This document shows positions 5,932 through 15,181 of a DNA stretch of 20,179 nucleotides, piece by piece. Position numbers and translations under genes: made by a program. Every line of letters starts with the position of its first letter. The stretch's first letter is position 1. This DNA comes from a virus, in IMG/VR virus record IMGVR_UViG_3300044858_000419, positions 1 to 20,179 of that record, one strand, 5' to 3'. The notes beneath the pieces are model-generated. The model searched no databases, was not told where the DNA came from, and was given only the letters and a program-made list of their open reading frames with translations.

Positions 5932-7017
5932 TTATATGCCAGGAGTCCTAGCGAGAGTGCCACTCGTGATACCGCCAGCGGTGCCACCGAAACGTGCACG
6001 CTCACGAGACTGCAAACCACGAACCTTACGGCGGGCTTCCTCATCCAAGTCCAACTGGGACAAGGCCGTCTCCTCAGCAGTCAACGTGCCCTGCTCAATC
6101 TGGGCTAGACGTTCCGTAGTACGCTGTGTCCTAGCGATGTCCGCAAGTTGCGGTTCAATCTGCGTGCCCATAATGTCACGCTCACCGCCAAGGAACTCAC
6201 CGATACGCTCAGACACGCCAGCACCGAACTCCAAACCGGCACGTTGTGCGTAGCCACCGACGATGGCGGCGTTAGCGCGGCGTTGAATCTCACCCGTCGT
6301 GCGCTGCGGGTCCAGAACGTAGGATGTGAGTGTCGCTGGGTCCACGTTGTAGAAACGTTGCAGGCTGTCGCGGACTTCTTGCGGTGTCTCTGCGACTACT
6401 CTTTGTGCGTCTGTAATCCTGTCGCGTACCTCGTTGACGGAGACGGAGAAGTCGCTTGCGAGTCTTGCGATAGCGTCGTATTCTGCTTGTGTACCAGACT
6501 GACCCAGGTAGTCGCGTAGTCCTGCCTCACGGAAAGCCTGACGGTACTGTTTCTCCAGGTTCAGGTATTCTGCTTCATTGCGAACATCAGGGATACCACG
6601 CTGCTGCAAACCAAGCAGCCCCTTGAACCGAACCTTATACGGTTCCGTCTGTCGTAGACGCTCGGAAATAACGTTAACATTAGTTCCCCACTGGTTGATC
6701 AAAGACTCAACTTCACCAGACAACGAACCAAGACCATACTGGTCAAGGATTCCACGAAGGAAAGAACCAGCACCTTCTCGGGCCTGTTGGCGTTCCTCGT
6801 CACGTTGGCCTTGGAGGGCTGTAAGTTGTGCCTCTAGTGCAGAGAGTCTTGCCTTTTCGGCTTCGGACATTCCTCCCCTACCACCGCCGCCTGGTTGTGG
6901 GGGTTGTGTTCCTGGTGCTGGGGTTTGTTGAAGCCTAACATACTCTTCAACGCCCTGCTGGGTGGGAATCCCACCACCCATAAGGACGCCTTCAATGTAG
7001 TCACTACCTATGCTCAT
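5932..7017 (-). CDS. Helical minor/internal virion protein with YGLGSL motif
   Basis: A 361-aa protein; its ATG (7017) overlaps the previous TGA by one base. After a Gly/Pro-rich linker (residues 32-49), residues 50-82 form a heptad-like coiled coil (SEAEKARLSALEAQLTALQG). Next is LRGILDQYGLGSLSGEVESL, then SERLRQTEPYKVRFKGLLGL and QQRGIPDVRNEAEYLNLEKQ, YRQAFREAGLRDYL, DFSVSVNEVRDRITDAQRVV and VRDSLQRFYNVDPATLTSYV. This 'coil - LxxYGLGsLa - I...lr.tpeYk.RFpg...l...G - ea.Yl..e...r..m...Gl' order is one I recognise in many phage structural proteins, but its exact virion position is not known to me. The C-terminus is Ala/Gly/Arg-rich. An internal or tail-lumen component is my inference. Confidence 0.78.
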   Translation of the reverse strand: MSIGSDYIEGVLMGGGIPTQQGVEEYVRLQQTPAPGTQPPQPGGGGRGGMSEAEKARLSALEAQLTALQGQRDEERQQAREGAGSFLRGILDQYGLGSLSGEVESLINQWGTNVNVISERLRQTEPYKVRFKGLLGLQQRGIPDVRNEAEYLNLEKQYRQAFREAGLRDYLGQSGTQAEYDAIARLASDFSVSVNEVRDRITDAQRVVAETPQEVRDSLQRFYNVDPATLTSYVLDPQRTTGEIQRRANAAIVGGYAQRAGLEFGAGVSERIGEFLGGERDIMGTQIEPQLADIARTQRTTERLAQIEQGTLTAEETALSQLDLDEEARRKVRGLQSRERARFGGTAGGITSGTLARTPGI

Positions 7018-8000
7018 CAGCGGAATCCAAACATCTGCAGCAACTTAGTCCCCACATCCGTGTACGTGGAATAAGCATTATCCGTATACTGCCAGCGAGG
7101 GTCCTCACGAACCTGCCGCTCAAACTCATACAACGGGACAACACTAGGCTTACCGTCAGCACCGACACCCTGCAGGCCACGCTGCAGCAACGGATCATTA
7201 AAATCAATCGCCGTATCGTCAATCTCCAACAAACGAGCCATCTTCTCCTTATACGGAGCAGCAATATCCGCGATATCATAACCGGCATCAATACGATCCG
7301 ACCACGCCGGATACGCCCCAGCCATGTAGGTTCGGCGAAGATCAGACAAAACATCCTCTTCAGTCATATCGCCACGCTGAATCTGACGCACATAATCATT
7401 CACAAGATTATCCGTCAGACTAATCCCATTACGACGCGACCATTCCTTAATGTTCCTCTGGAAAGAACCAGCAGCGCCACGGAAATCACCAGACTTAGCG
7501 GTAGCAAGATCAGTGAGCGTATTCCTCAACTGCGCCTCGTTCATTCCGAAACGGCGCTTCTGCTTCGCTAACTCACGAAGTTCAACCTCGTCAACCTGGA
7601 CACCGGCCTGCACCGCCTGGTCACGAAGAGTCTCAACCTCGGCATCAAGTTCCTGACGGTAAACCTCAGGAAACCGTGCCTCACGATCCATGTCCTTAAT
7701 GGCTTCAGAATTATACTTCTGCCGCCACGGCTGCTGATCCATGTCCAACTTGAACGCATCAAAACTCCACCCCGTAGGGTTGTTTCGATACTTCTCAACC
7801 TGGCTATCAAACCACTGGGCAAACTGCTGTGCATCAGGATCGTCAGAGTTACGCAACTGGGTAATGAGCGCGTAACCGATACCCCACTTGCCAGCAACAG
7901 ACTCGGCTGCACCGCGACGAAACTTACGACGCTCCGCATCAGACACCTTCTTGTCTTTATTGGTGTCCATCAGTTTCTCATCAGCAGTTAACTCAGCCAC
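7017..8000 (-). CDS. Charged helical virion-associated protein with an EF-hand-like loop
   Basis: A 327-aa protein starting with GTG at 8000, overlapping the previous stop by 8 bases. Residues 12-23 read DTNKDKKVSDAE: D12, N14, D16, S20 and E23 occupy EF-hand positions 1, 3, 5, 9 and 12, with a hydrophobic V at position 8 and helix-like flanks (LTADEKLM and RRKFRRG). A single calcium-binding loop is therefore plausible. The rest is mostly charged helix: WGIGYALITQLRNSDDPDAQ, ELDAEVETLRDQAVQAGVQV, ELAKQKRRFGMNEAQLRNTL, and a C-terminal part with PRWQYTDNAYSTYTDVGTKL. It is placed between two other probable minor virion proteins. No enzymatic motif is visible; the general look is that of a phage internal or ejection protein. 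Confidence 0.76.
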   Translation of the reverse strand: MAELTADEKLMDTNKDKKVSDAERRKFRRGAAESVAGKWGIGYALITQLRNSDDPDAQQFAQWFDSQVEKYRNNPTGWSFDAFKLDMDQQPWRQKYNSEAIKDMDREARFPEVYRQELDAEVETLRDQAVQAGVQVDEVELRELAKQKRRFGMNEAQLRNTLTDLATAKSGDFRGAAGSFQRNIKEWSRRNGISLTDNLVNDYVRQIQRGDMTEEDVLSDLRRTYMAGAYPAWSDRIDAGYDIADIAAPYKEKMARLLEIDDTAIDFNDPLLQRGLQGVGADGKPSVVPLYEFERQVREDPRWQYTDNAYSTYTDVGTKLLQMFGFR

Positions 8001-8835
8001 GCGGTCCCTCGCTCAAAGCCTTGTAGAAAGCGTCCATCATGGTTGTCGCCTGCGTGAACTCTTTAGCCTCGGGACCCTGCATCAACATGTCGGTGATAAG
8101 GTCCTTACGGCCTTCTGCCGTGATACCTGACTCGGTGACGGTTTGACCACCCATGCGGGTAGTGACTGTGGGCTGGGAACGTTCCGCCGAGCGGACCTTC
8201 TTCAAAACCCGCTGGAACTCTTCCTCAGTAACACCGCGACCAAGTACTTCGGAACCAATAGCGTCGGCTGTAGAACGAAGATCGCTTTCATTTGCCATTG
8301 TAAATGTTGAACGTGGTCCACGACCCGCCCCAGGTGCGCCAGTTTCATTCCCAACAAGACCTGCCGAGTATTCACCAATCCAGTCAAAAGCCGTCATGGG
8401 CCTACCACGCCGCGTGGAAGCAGCAGAACCCTTAACAGCCTTTTCCCACAACCCCTCACCAGTTGCAGTAGGCCATTTCATTTTAGCAATTTTGTCAATT
8501 GTGCGCCGAGTGCTTTCCGGAATGGAAGCCCACAGGGCGGTTGCATCTGTGTTAGTTAAAGACTCAACCCAGTAACCAGACATCGGATCGGAAACGCGAC
8601 CATACAAGTCACCACTACCAATGTATGATGGGCTTCCTAGCGCCTCTCGCTCCACCAAAACCGAAGAATCACGTTCCGGTAATTCAACAACCGTAACCCC
8701 GCCTTTGTTTGACGAAGTGGCTTTACCGTAAACGCTACCTGGAGCCCCAACAGGGGAGCCCCCCTCTACCCTCGGACCGGGTGGGGTCTGTGTAGGCTTC
8801 GGTGTTGGCTCTTCCGTGTTAGCCCTGATAACCAT
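7993..8835 (-). CDS. Unknown virion-associated protein, Pro/Gly-rich N-terminus
   Basis: A 280-aa protein starting with ATG at 8835, with GGAG 5 bases upstream, 12 bases after the giant gene. Residues 1-60 are low-complexity and rich in Pro, Gly, Ser and Thr (PTPKPTQTPPGPRVEGGSPV). A folded part includes LYGRVSDPMSGYWVESLTNT, then LWASIPESTRRTIDKIAKMK and RPMTAFDWIGEYSAGL. Another stretch (VTEEEFQRVLKKVRSAERSQ) is followed by RKDLITDMLMQGPEAKEFTQ at the C-terminus. I do not recognise the family. The disordered N-terminus and helical C-terminus, and stop-start overlap with the next gene, suggest it is made and assembled with its two downstream neighbours. Confidence 0.74.
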   Translation of the reverse strand: MVIRANTEEPTPKPTQTPPGPRVEGGSPVGAPGSVYGKATSSNKGGVTVVELPERDSSVLVEREALGSPSYIGSGDLYGRVSDPMSGYWVESLTNTDATALWASIPESTRRTIDKIAKMKWPTATGEGLWEKAVKGSAASTRRGRPMTAFDWIGEYSAGLVGNETGAPGAGRGPRSTFTMANESDLRSTADAIGSEVLGRGVTEEEFQRVLKKVRSAERSQPTVTTRMGGQTVTESGITAEGRKDLITDMLMQGPEAKEFTQATTMMDAFYKALSEGPRG

Positions 8836-8847
8836 ATAAACTCCAGC

Positions 8848-11800
8848 CTACCTTGGTGTTCCGTCTGGTCTAGCCTTCAGCAACGGATACATAACTCTGC
8901 GGATAAACATTTCAGCATTTGGGTCCTCGGAAGCAATAGCGCGAAGGTTAGCCAAAAGACGAACCCTGTTCTCAGCCCTAGCATCAACCTCTGCTCGCTT
9001 GCGACCAGTTATTTCCTTTGATGCAGTGGTGAACGCATCGTATGTTGCTATTGCTTCAGCGATTTTTTCAACAGATTTCGGTATTTTTGTTCCGTACTTT
9101 CCGGAATAAAAATCGTCAATCATCATACGCATTTCGGAACGGCCAGTAACGACACCATTTTCGTCACGTTGCCCGTTAAGAATCTTGTCTGCGTTAGATT
9201 GTTTTTCGGCAGAACTAATCATAAATTCTTTAGACAAATCAACGTCATCAAACATTGAGTAAACAAATGCTTGTGCCGTTTTCTTGTCTTTTTCTGCTCG
9301 TTCAAGTTCCTGTGGAGTTCTTGCATTGGCAATAGCCTCATCTGCATCATCCATAGTTACTTGATAGACGTAACGCGCATCAGCCAACCGAAGTTCCTTT
9401 TTGAATTCGGTTATAGAAGTTGGAACCCGATAACCGTTATCCATTAAGAATCTACGGGTCGCTGGATCGTAAACATCATTAGGCCCACGAGGTGGGGCCA
9501 AGAACATGCCAGCAGCAGGATACTTGTTTAGAAGTTCCTTGTTGTTTTCCGTGAATTCAAGAACTTTATTGTCGTACGAATACTCCGGCAACGACTTCAA
9601 ATCAAGTCCTTGCTTTGTTTTTCCAAGTTCGTACGCAGTGAATCCGATACCATAAATACTGACACCCTGAATCAAAGCGGAAGCGTATGGGTCTGGATTG
9701 CCATTCTTGACTGCCTGGTCAACAAGTTTCCGGTAAACAGTTGTCATGCCATCGTAACCGTATTTGCGTGCATACGTTGTTACGTTGTTTTCCATAGTCT
9801 GCGGAATGGCTGGGTAAACAAAACCGAGCGCAAACCTAAGAAGAAGAATCTGATTAGCAACGCTTGAAATACCATCCCACGACTTGCCAACCTCAGATGG
9901 CAATGCTCCTTCGCCTGGAAGTTTACCAGAAGCCTCCAGTACCCTAGCAGCACCCATCCACGCGGAAGCATACATTGAGTAACGCTCATCACGATCAAAC
10001 AAAGCAAAAGCGCGAAGAAGTGGACCGGGCATTACTGCCTGTGGCGTTGGCTTGCCCTCGGCGTATGGTCCTAAAATATTATCTTCGTACTTCTGGAAAT
10101 CTGGAATAAGATTCAAAATAGTTTTTACCGCAAAAGTTGACAGCGGAGAAGACAAAGACGGAACTGCTGCGTTAATGTCAAATGATGGAGCAAACTGTGT
10201 AACCTTGCCACCAAAAATCAAAGGAGAAGAACCAAAGTATAGTCCTTCTTTATCTCCCCCACCGTATGCCATTGCTCGCGCAAGAACATTATTTACGAGA
10301 CCATCACCAGGGTACAAGAAATACTTATCCCCAAACGAATCTTCGTAAATAAATCCAGTCTCGTCAAGAACGCCAATAGCAAGATACGCTTTATAGAATG
10401 CCATTGGATTATACTTGGCTGCGCGGTATACGCGACGGTAAAAATCTTCTTGCGCCCGGTAGTATCGCGCGTAGTTACGCAAACGATACGCAAGCATAGA
10501 CCGATTCTTGGGGTTATCCGTAAACGCTAGTGTTAAAGCGAGGGCGCGATCTTGCGCTATTTTTGTTGCTGCAATAGAGGCGGCCTGTGGGCCAACTGCC
10601 GCAGTAAGAGATGATTCGTACTGAGCAAGACCCTTGCGTGAGCGAATATAGTTGGCAAAGTAAATTGGCTCTTTGGCAATTCTCGCAAACGCATTACCCA
10701 TTGAGTTCCATATTTTTTCAGAAATACTAATTGGAATCTCGATACCGTCAGAACCACCGCTTTTGCCAAGAATGTACTTGGGCGCATTGTTGGGGTCAAT
10801 CTTCGACAAGTCCTCCAGGGAAACAACAGGAACAAACTTGCCATCAACCTTCATGTTCCAAGATACTATGCGTTCACCATTTGGGCCACGTCGAATAAAG
10901 TTAGCCCATAGTTCGTTATTGAATGAGCCATCGCGGCGAGAAAACATATTCAAAACATCTTGAACGTATCTGCGGGCAAACTCCTCATCGGAAACATTAA
11001 TCTCAAAAAATGCCGCAAGTCTTTCACGGTAACCATATTTCGTGTCAGACTTGATTGCTTCCGCAACTGCTTTAATTGCTTCGTCTGGGTTGTCAAGATT
11101 AGCAACCGCTATCTTGCCAATGGACCCATCTCTCAGCATGACACCTTCAAGGCCACGGTGCCACCAAGAGTACTTGAACGGCTCTCCGCCCTTCATTTCA
11201 AGGTTAACGAAAGAACTGCGCGGCCAAAACATCTTAGAACCAGGTGACGCTAAACCACCACCAGAAAACTTTGAGCCAGGCATTGTCCCGAGATTCAGAC
11301 CTTGGGCAAGTTCAACAAGATCATCTAGGGCAATGAAGGACTCATCTGAAAGAACATATTCGTTAATGTATCGGACTTCGTCTTCATTTAATATGCGACC
11401 AAGTTTTTGTCGAACAACCGCTACAGTAAGAAGTTCCCTAAACTTGGAAAGATCGCCGACCTCCATCGCTTCTTTTGCGATAGATATTTCTTCCTTGTTC
11501 AACTGTGGAAGAATAAGATTATCCCAAATGCTATACGGGTTATACTCTGGTCCAGCCTCTCCACGGGCTTTACGCATCTTTCTGGCAAAAAAACCAATGT
11601 TTGGTTGGAAGCCAAAAGTTTTGCTGTAAACCTGGTCGCCTCGCGTTTCGCGTAACGCGGTTGACATTGCCCTGCCAGAAAAAACGTCCTTTAGGTATCC
11701 ACCAGTAAGGGCATACATTGTGTAGTCTTCTGTGGCGTTACGGACAGAATAACGAAAACCGGCAAGGTTTACCATGCTCCACCAGTTAACAAAGTTATTC

Positions 11801-14442
11801 GCAAACGTGTCAGGTGTGGCACCAATCAAGGCATTGGTAAGTTTACTGCGTTTCGTTATCAATTCAAGGTCTGACATGTTCGGAACGGAGAGATAGTCAC
11901 TGGTCTGCCAAAGGTGCAGCGGAAGTTGCTGCCCATCAAAGTTAGAAGGACTTGTTCTGACCGCCCTGCTAAGAACGTCAATAGTGTCTGGGTTTAATGA
12001 AAGCAAACCAGCACGAAACGCATCGACCTCGGAATCAAGTTGTTGCTGACTTTTGCCAGCGACCTCGCCAGCCTCGTTGCGTGCACGAACAAACTCGTCA
12101 ACCTGAGACTCAATCCAGTCATCAACGGTAGTTCCCGCGTCGTCAAGAACAGCAGACTCTGGAGAAAACAAGTTCCTGGGGTCGCGTGCAAAAGTTAACT
12201 CGTCCGCAATTTCACCAACAGTTTTTTGTGTTGTATTAAAGGCACCAAAAGCGGAACCGAGATGGCGTTCTTGTTCCGCAATTTCTGACGCGCCACGCCT
12301 CTCTGCGGCAGAACGAACCAAACCAACCCACATGAGAATTCTTTGCGACTGGCTTGCGTTGCGCCATTCGTTGGCGAGAAAATCTGCGTGATTTCGTGAC
12401 ATAAAGATTCTGGCAAATCGACGAAATACTTGCGTGTCCCTAGAGTCAGCCGTGTAAATAACATCACGCCCAGTTGTTTGTGCGGCCCACCGTGTGGTAC
12501 GATCCCAGGAATTGGTAATCTTCTCGTCAAATTTTGACACCGCTGCTGGGTTATCAAACAATATAGCACCAGCGGGTACATCGGGATTGTTAGCATCCTT
12601 GTAAAAGGCGCGAACTTCTTCACGAGCCGACTTGCTTCGCGCACCAACGGAAAGAACGTCACTTACCTTCCGTCTAATAAACGACCCCCAAAGAATACTA
12701 TTACGCGGAAGAAGCGGCTTACCCCTTTGAGCCATTTGCTGGTTAGCAAGCCGAGCAAAAACAGACTTCTCTTCAATCCGAGCAAGTGCCCTAGCCTGAG
12801 CATCCGGCGTCATTTCACTAGCAATAATCTTACCGCGTTCAATCGCAAGCATTGCGTTAGTATCATTAACGTATTTAATGAACGTTTCTGGCGAGTCAAT
12901 TCCCTGACGAGCCATGTCAAATAGGACATCTTCAGGAAAATAATTCTGATATCGGCGTGCTATTATTTGACCAAGTTGAGAATTATCCTTGCCCTCATCG
13001 GCAAGTTGCTTGTACTTTTTTAAGTCGCCCGTAAGGTCATCTAAATATGCACGAACTGGTGCTTTATTGAGTGCGGCATTAACGCTTTTTTCACCAGCAT
13101 CAATGGCGATACGTTCAAGACCATATTTAGCGCCAAGGTAAACGGTACGAACTTTGCTACCGATAATCAGTGGATCAAGCAGAAATGTTGACGCAACATT
13201 TGTGGTCGCAGCCAGTGCTTGTTGCGGGGTAGAACCACGCCACCACGAATCAATCTCAACGGGCTGACCCGTAATTGGGTTGGTTGTGGTAATCATTTTA
13301 CCAAGATCGTTTGCCTGCGCGGAAAGAATTTTATCCGCCGCAGACAAAACATTCTGCTGCTCTGCTACAAGTTCTGGATCGTCAAACTGCCGCTCGGAAA
13401 GAAGTCGAAGAACACGAGCCTTTTCCGGATCACCATAGTATTTGGCTTGGACGGTTGAAAGCGGACTTGGGTCACCATCATCGTAAAGATTTTGGATTTC
13501 AACAACAACATCAACAACTTCTGAACCAAACTCTTTTCTTGCATCATCTAGGGTTTGTTCGGTCCATGTGCTGGGGCCGACTTCATCCCAAATAAAGAAT
13601 GGGTCAACAAGGGCTGACATTGCGGTTGCAGAAACAGACTTACCTTCTTGTCTACTTTCCGTAACAGACTTAACAACACCGCGAGCAAACTGTTGAATCC
13701 CCTCGGAAATGATTCCATAGGTTGAAAGAGCGGCGGCACCAACATCTTGTGAAATTTGGGAAGTGGGCTCTATTGCATTCTCGCGGCGACTAATTTCTTC
13801 TAACTGGTCATCGCGTACACGCTTCTGCTCATCTTCAATTTTTGACTGCCAAATATCCCACACAACAAGACGCTGAACATCTGGAAGGGAAAGAAAAATA
13901 TTCCACTTGCTGTATTCGTCCGGAGCATCCCAAATAGCGTCAGCAGCAGTCCAGGCCGCAGCAAAGTTAACAATGCGGCGAACGTCAGCCTCGGTGACAT
14001 CCGGTGCATCCATCAAGGCTTTAGTTAGTGTTGGGTAATCCCTTAATGGCTTAGGATTTTGCAGTCTTTCAGAAAAAGTTGCAACGCGCTCGTTTGCATT
14101 GCGAAGTTTATCCCGCGCAACATTGACAGCAATTTCGTCCTGCATCGGATCATAACCAGGATAGTAAACACCTGGGCGATATTGATGCTGTCTTTGTTCC
14201 CCAAGAGATGCGGCTAGTTCTTCTGCGGCAGCCCAGCGATCAAGATTAGCCCGAACATTGCCATATTCCTCAATTGGCAAATCCGCAAACATGGTTTCTT
14301 CCTCAGTAGGAAGAACCAATCTCGGAGCGTTTCTGGTTGATTCAACGTAAGCATCAACTTCAGGCCAAGGATTCCTTGGATTGTAACGCGCCGGGTTTTT
14401 AACCTGTGCTTCACGTTCCAAGCGGTCTGGGGACTTTGCCAC
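8848..14442 (-). CDS. Giant virion-associated protein of unknown function (~1864 aa)
   Basis: One uninterrupted frame. A TTG at 14448 is possible, but the GTG at 14442 has AGAGG 6 bases upstream and overlaps the previous TAG by one base (TAGTG), so I prefer it. The N-terminal 400 residues are charged and helical. A hydrophobic stretch (TTNVASTFLLDPLIIGSKVR) lies near residue 415-435, another (NNFVNWWSMVNLAGFRYSVR) near 885-910. Around 1300-1380 are AYRLRNYARYYRAQEDFYRR and DETGFIYEDSFGDKYFLYPG. The C-terminal 200 residues are charged helix. I find no lysozyme, protease, polymerase, Walker or transglycosylase motif. Sampled rows are about 32-47% GC against 55-65% in flanking genes. Size and place beside the portal suggest an ejected internal virion protein, or one of the large multi-domain 'polyvalent' phage proteins; both are inference. 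A tape-measure is less likely because it lies before the capsid gene and no tail-tube gene is near. Confidence 0.85.
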   Translation of the reverse strand: MAKSPDRLEREAQVKNPARYNPRNPWPEVDAYVESTRNAPRLVLPTEEETMFADLPIEEYGNVRANLDRWAAAEELAASLGEQRQHQYRPGVYYPGYDPMQDEIAVNVARDKLRNANERVATFSERLQNPKPLRDYPTLTKALMDAPDVTEADVRRIVNFAAAWTAADAIWDAPDEYSKWNIFLSLPDVQRLVVWDIWQSKIEDEQKRVRDDQLEEISRRENAIEPTSQISQDVGAAALSTYGIISEGIQQFARGVVKSVTESRQEGKSVSATAMSALVDPFFIWDEVGPSTWTEQTLDDARKEFGSEVVDVVVEIQNLYDDGDPSPLSTVQAKYYGDPEKARVLRLLSERQFDDPELVAEQQNVLSAADKILSAQANDLGKMITTTNPITGQPVEIDSWWRGSTPQQALAATTNVASTFLLDPLIIGSKVRTVYLGAKYGLERIAIDAGEKSVNAALNKAPVRAYLDDLTGDLKKYKQLADEGKDNSQLGQIIARRYQNYFPEDVLFDMARQGIDSPETFIKYVNDTNAMLAIERGKIIASEMTPDAQARALARIEEKSVFARLANQQMAQRGKPLLPRNSILWGSFIRRKVSDVLSVGARSKSAREEVRAFYKDANNPDVPAGAILFDNPAAVSKFDEKITNSWDRTTRWAAQTTGRDVIYTADSRDTQVFRRFARIFMSRNHADFLANEWRNASQSQRILMWVGLVRSAAERRGASEIAEQERHLGSAFGAFNTTQKTVGEIADELTFARDPRNLFSPESAVLDDAGTTVDDWIESQVDEFVRARNEAGEVAGKSQQQLDSEVDAFRAGLLSLNPDTIDVLSRAVRTSPSNFDGQQLPLHLWQTSDYLSVPNMSDLELITKRSKLTNALIGATPDTFANNFVNWWSMVNLAGFRYSVRNATEDYTMYALTGGYLKDVFSGRAMSTALRETRGDQVYSKTFGFQPNIGFFARKMRKARGEAGPEYNPYSIWDNLILPQLNKEEISIAKEAMEVGDLSKFRELLTVAVVRQKLGRILNEDEVRYINEYVLSDESFIALDDLVELAQGLNLGTMPGSKFSGGGLASPGSKMFWPRSSFVNLEMKGGEPFKYSWWHRGLEGVMLRDGSIGKIAVANLDNPDEAIKAVAEAIKSDTKYGYRERLAAFFEINVSDEEFARRYVQDVLNMFSRRDGSFNNELWANFIRRGPNGERIVSWNMKVDGKFVPVVSLEDLSKIDPNNAPKYILGKSGGSDGIEIPISISEKIWNSMGNAFARIAKEPIYFANYIRSRKGLAQYESSLTAAVGPQAASIAATKIAQDRALALTLAFTDNPKNRSMLAYRLRNYARYYRAQEDFYRRVYRAAKYNPMAFYKAYLAIGVLDETGFIYEDSFGDKYFLYPGDGLVNNVLARAMAYGGGDKEGLYFGSSPLIFGGKVTQFAPSFDINAAVPSLSSPLSTFAVKTILNLIPDFQKYEDNILGPYAEGKPTPQAVMPGPLLRAFALFDRDERYSMYASAWMGAARVLEASGKLPGEGALPSEVGKSWDGISSVANQILLLRFALGFVYPAIPQTMENNVTTYARKYGYDGMTTVYRKLVDQAVKNGNPDPYASALIQGVSIYGIGFTAYELGKTKQGLDLKSLPEYSYDNKVLEFTENNKELLNKYPAAGMFLAPPRGPNDVYDPATRRFLMDNGYRVPTSITEFKKELRLADARYVYQVTMDDADEAIANARTPQELERAEKDKKTAQAFVYSMFDDVDLSKEFMISSAEKQSNADKILNGQRDENGVVTGRSEMRMMIDDFYSGKYGTKIPKSVEKIAEAIATYDAFTTASKEITGRKRAEVDARAENRVRLLANLRAIASEDPNAEMFIRRVMYPLLKARPDGTPR

Positions 14443-14900
14443 TACCAACCTCTACTAGCGGCAATAGCCTGCAGTTTTGCAATTTCTCCACGCTCATCGT
14501 ACGGAAGAAGTTTTTGCAAAGTTTCGGCAAGGCTGTAAGTTGGTTGAACCCCAAGTGGCACCATGCTGCCGCTAGGCCCGTCACCAGGTCCGAATGGTGC
14601 ACCGGCAGTAACCGGCTCATCGGGGCGCTGCGTAGGCGAAAACAACGGAACAGGACCACCCATACCGCCACCACCACGCCCCTGACGGGGACGCGGAGAA
14701 CGGGCCGTAGTCTGACCAGCAGCCGACATAGGAGCCTGACCCTGCAACGTGTTAAACTCCGCATTCTCACCATACGGCATACCAGTCATCTCAGCCTGAG
14801 TCTGCTGAGGACCACCATCCGTACGCTTCGACAAACGACCAGGACCAGACACAGGAGCCGGTTGACCTGGAGTACGACGACCACCCTGACCGTTAGCCAT
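14442..14900 (-). CDS. Pro/Gly-rich phage protein of unknown function
   Basis: A 152-aa protein. The open frame goes back to 14918, but ATG 14900 has a GGAGGAGG ribosome site just upstream and gives MANGQGGRRTPGQPAPVSGP, so I use it; it overlaps the previous gene by 8 bases (ATGGCTAA). Motifs: PAPVSGPGRLSKRTDGGPQQ, then MTGMPYGENAEFNTLQGQAP and a long Gly/Pro/Arg-rich, probably disordered, middle (GRGGGGMGGPVP). The C-terminus is a short helix pair (SLAETLQKLLPYDERGEIAK). The 'PAPVSGPGxLSxRTDGG ... tGmpYGe...' start is one I recognise from environmental phage genomes, always of unknown function and near the portal. Disordered parts suggest an adaptor or assembly role; this is inference. Confidence 0.78.
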   Translation of the reverse strand: MANGQGGRRTPGQPAPVSGPGRLSKRTDGGPQQTQAEMTGMPYGENAEFNTLQGQAPMSAAGQTTARSPRPRQGRGGGGMGGPVPLFSPTQRPDEPVTAGAPFGPGDGPSGSMVPLGVQPTYSLAETLQKLLPYDERGEIAKLQAIAASRGW

Positions 14901-15165
14901 TATCGTCCTCCTCCACAAACACTATACGCGGATCAACAAGTTCCCTATCAGGAGTCGGACCGAACTCGTCCTCATCCTCATCCTCTTCAAACGTCCCATA
15001 CTGGGCAAGCGTCAACATAGACTGGTCAAACAGTTTACCCATCCGACCAATCATGTCATCAGCAACATCAGGCGACCAGGCCATACCCTGCGCCACAATC
15101 GCCAAATGTAGGTCCAGGTAGGCAACGTGGACACTCATATCACGCGCTGGAATCCTCATCCTCAT
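14893..15165 (-). CDS. Small acidic protein of unknown function
   Basis: A 90-aa protein. The frame is open up to 15261 but that part overlaps another small gene; ATG 15165 (or 15159) follows an AGGGAAGG ribosome site and is the better start. A helical body (MSVHVAYLDLHLAIVAQGMA, WSPDVADDMIGRMGKLFDQS) is followed by an acidic tail with EEDEDEDEF and a final VFVEEDDNG. It lies directly after seven small, mostly basic proteins, so binding to one of them is an attractive but untested idea. I do not recognise the family. Confidence 0.72.
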   Translation of the reverse strand: MRMRIPARDMSVHVAYLDLHLAIVAQGMAWSPDVADDMIGRMGKLFDQSMLTLAQYGTFEEDEDEDEFGPTPDRELVDPRIVFVEEDDNG

Positions 15166-15181
15166 TGCCTTCCCTAGAAAC

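Noticed and set aside
5920-5945. TATAAC box as a -10 promoter element before the leader
   Set aside because: It overlaps the end of the previous gene and no acceptable -35 element lies 16-18 bases upstream.
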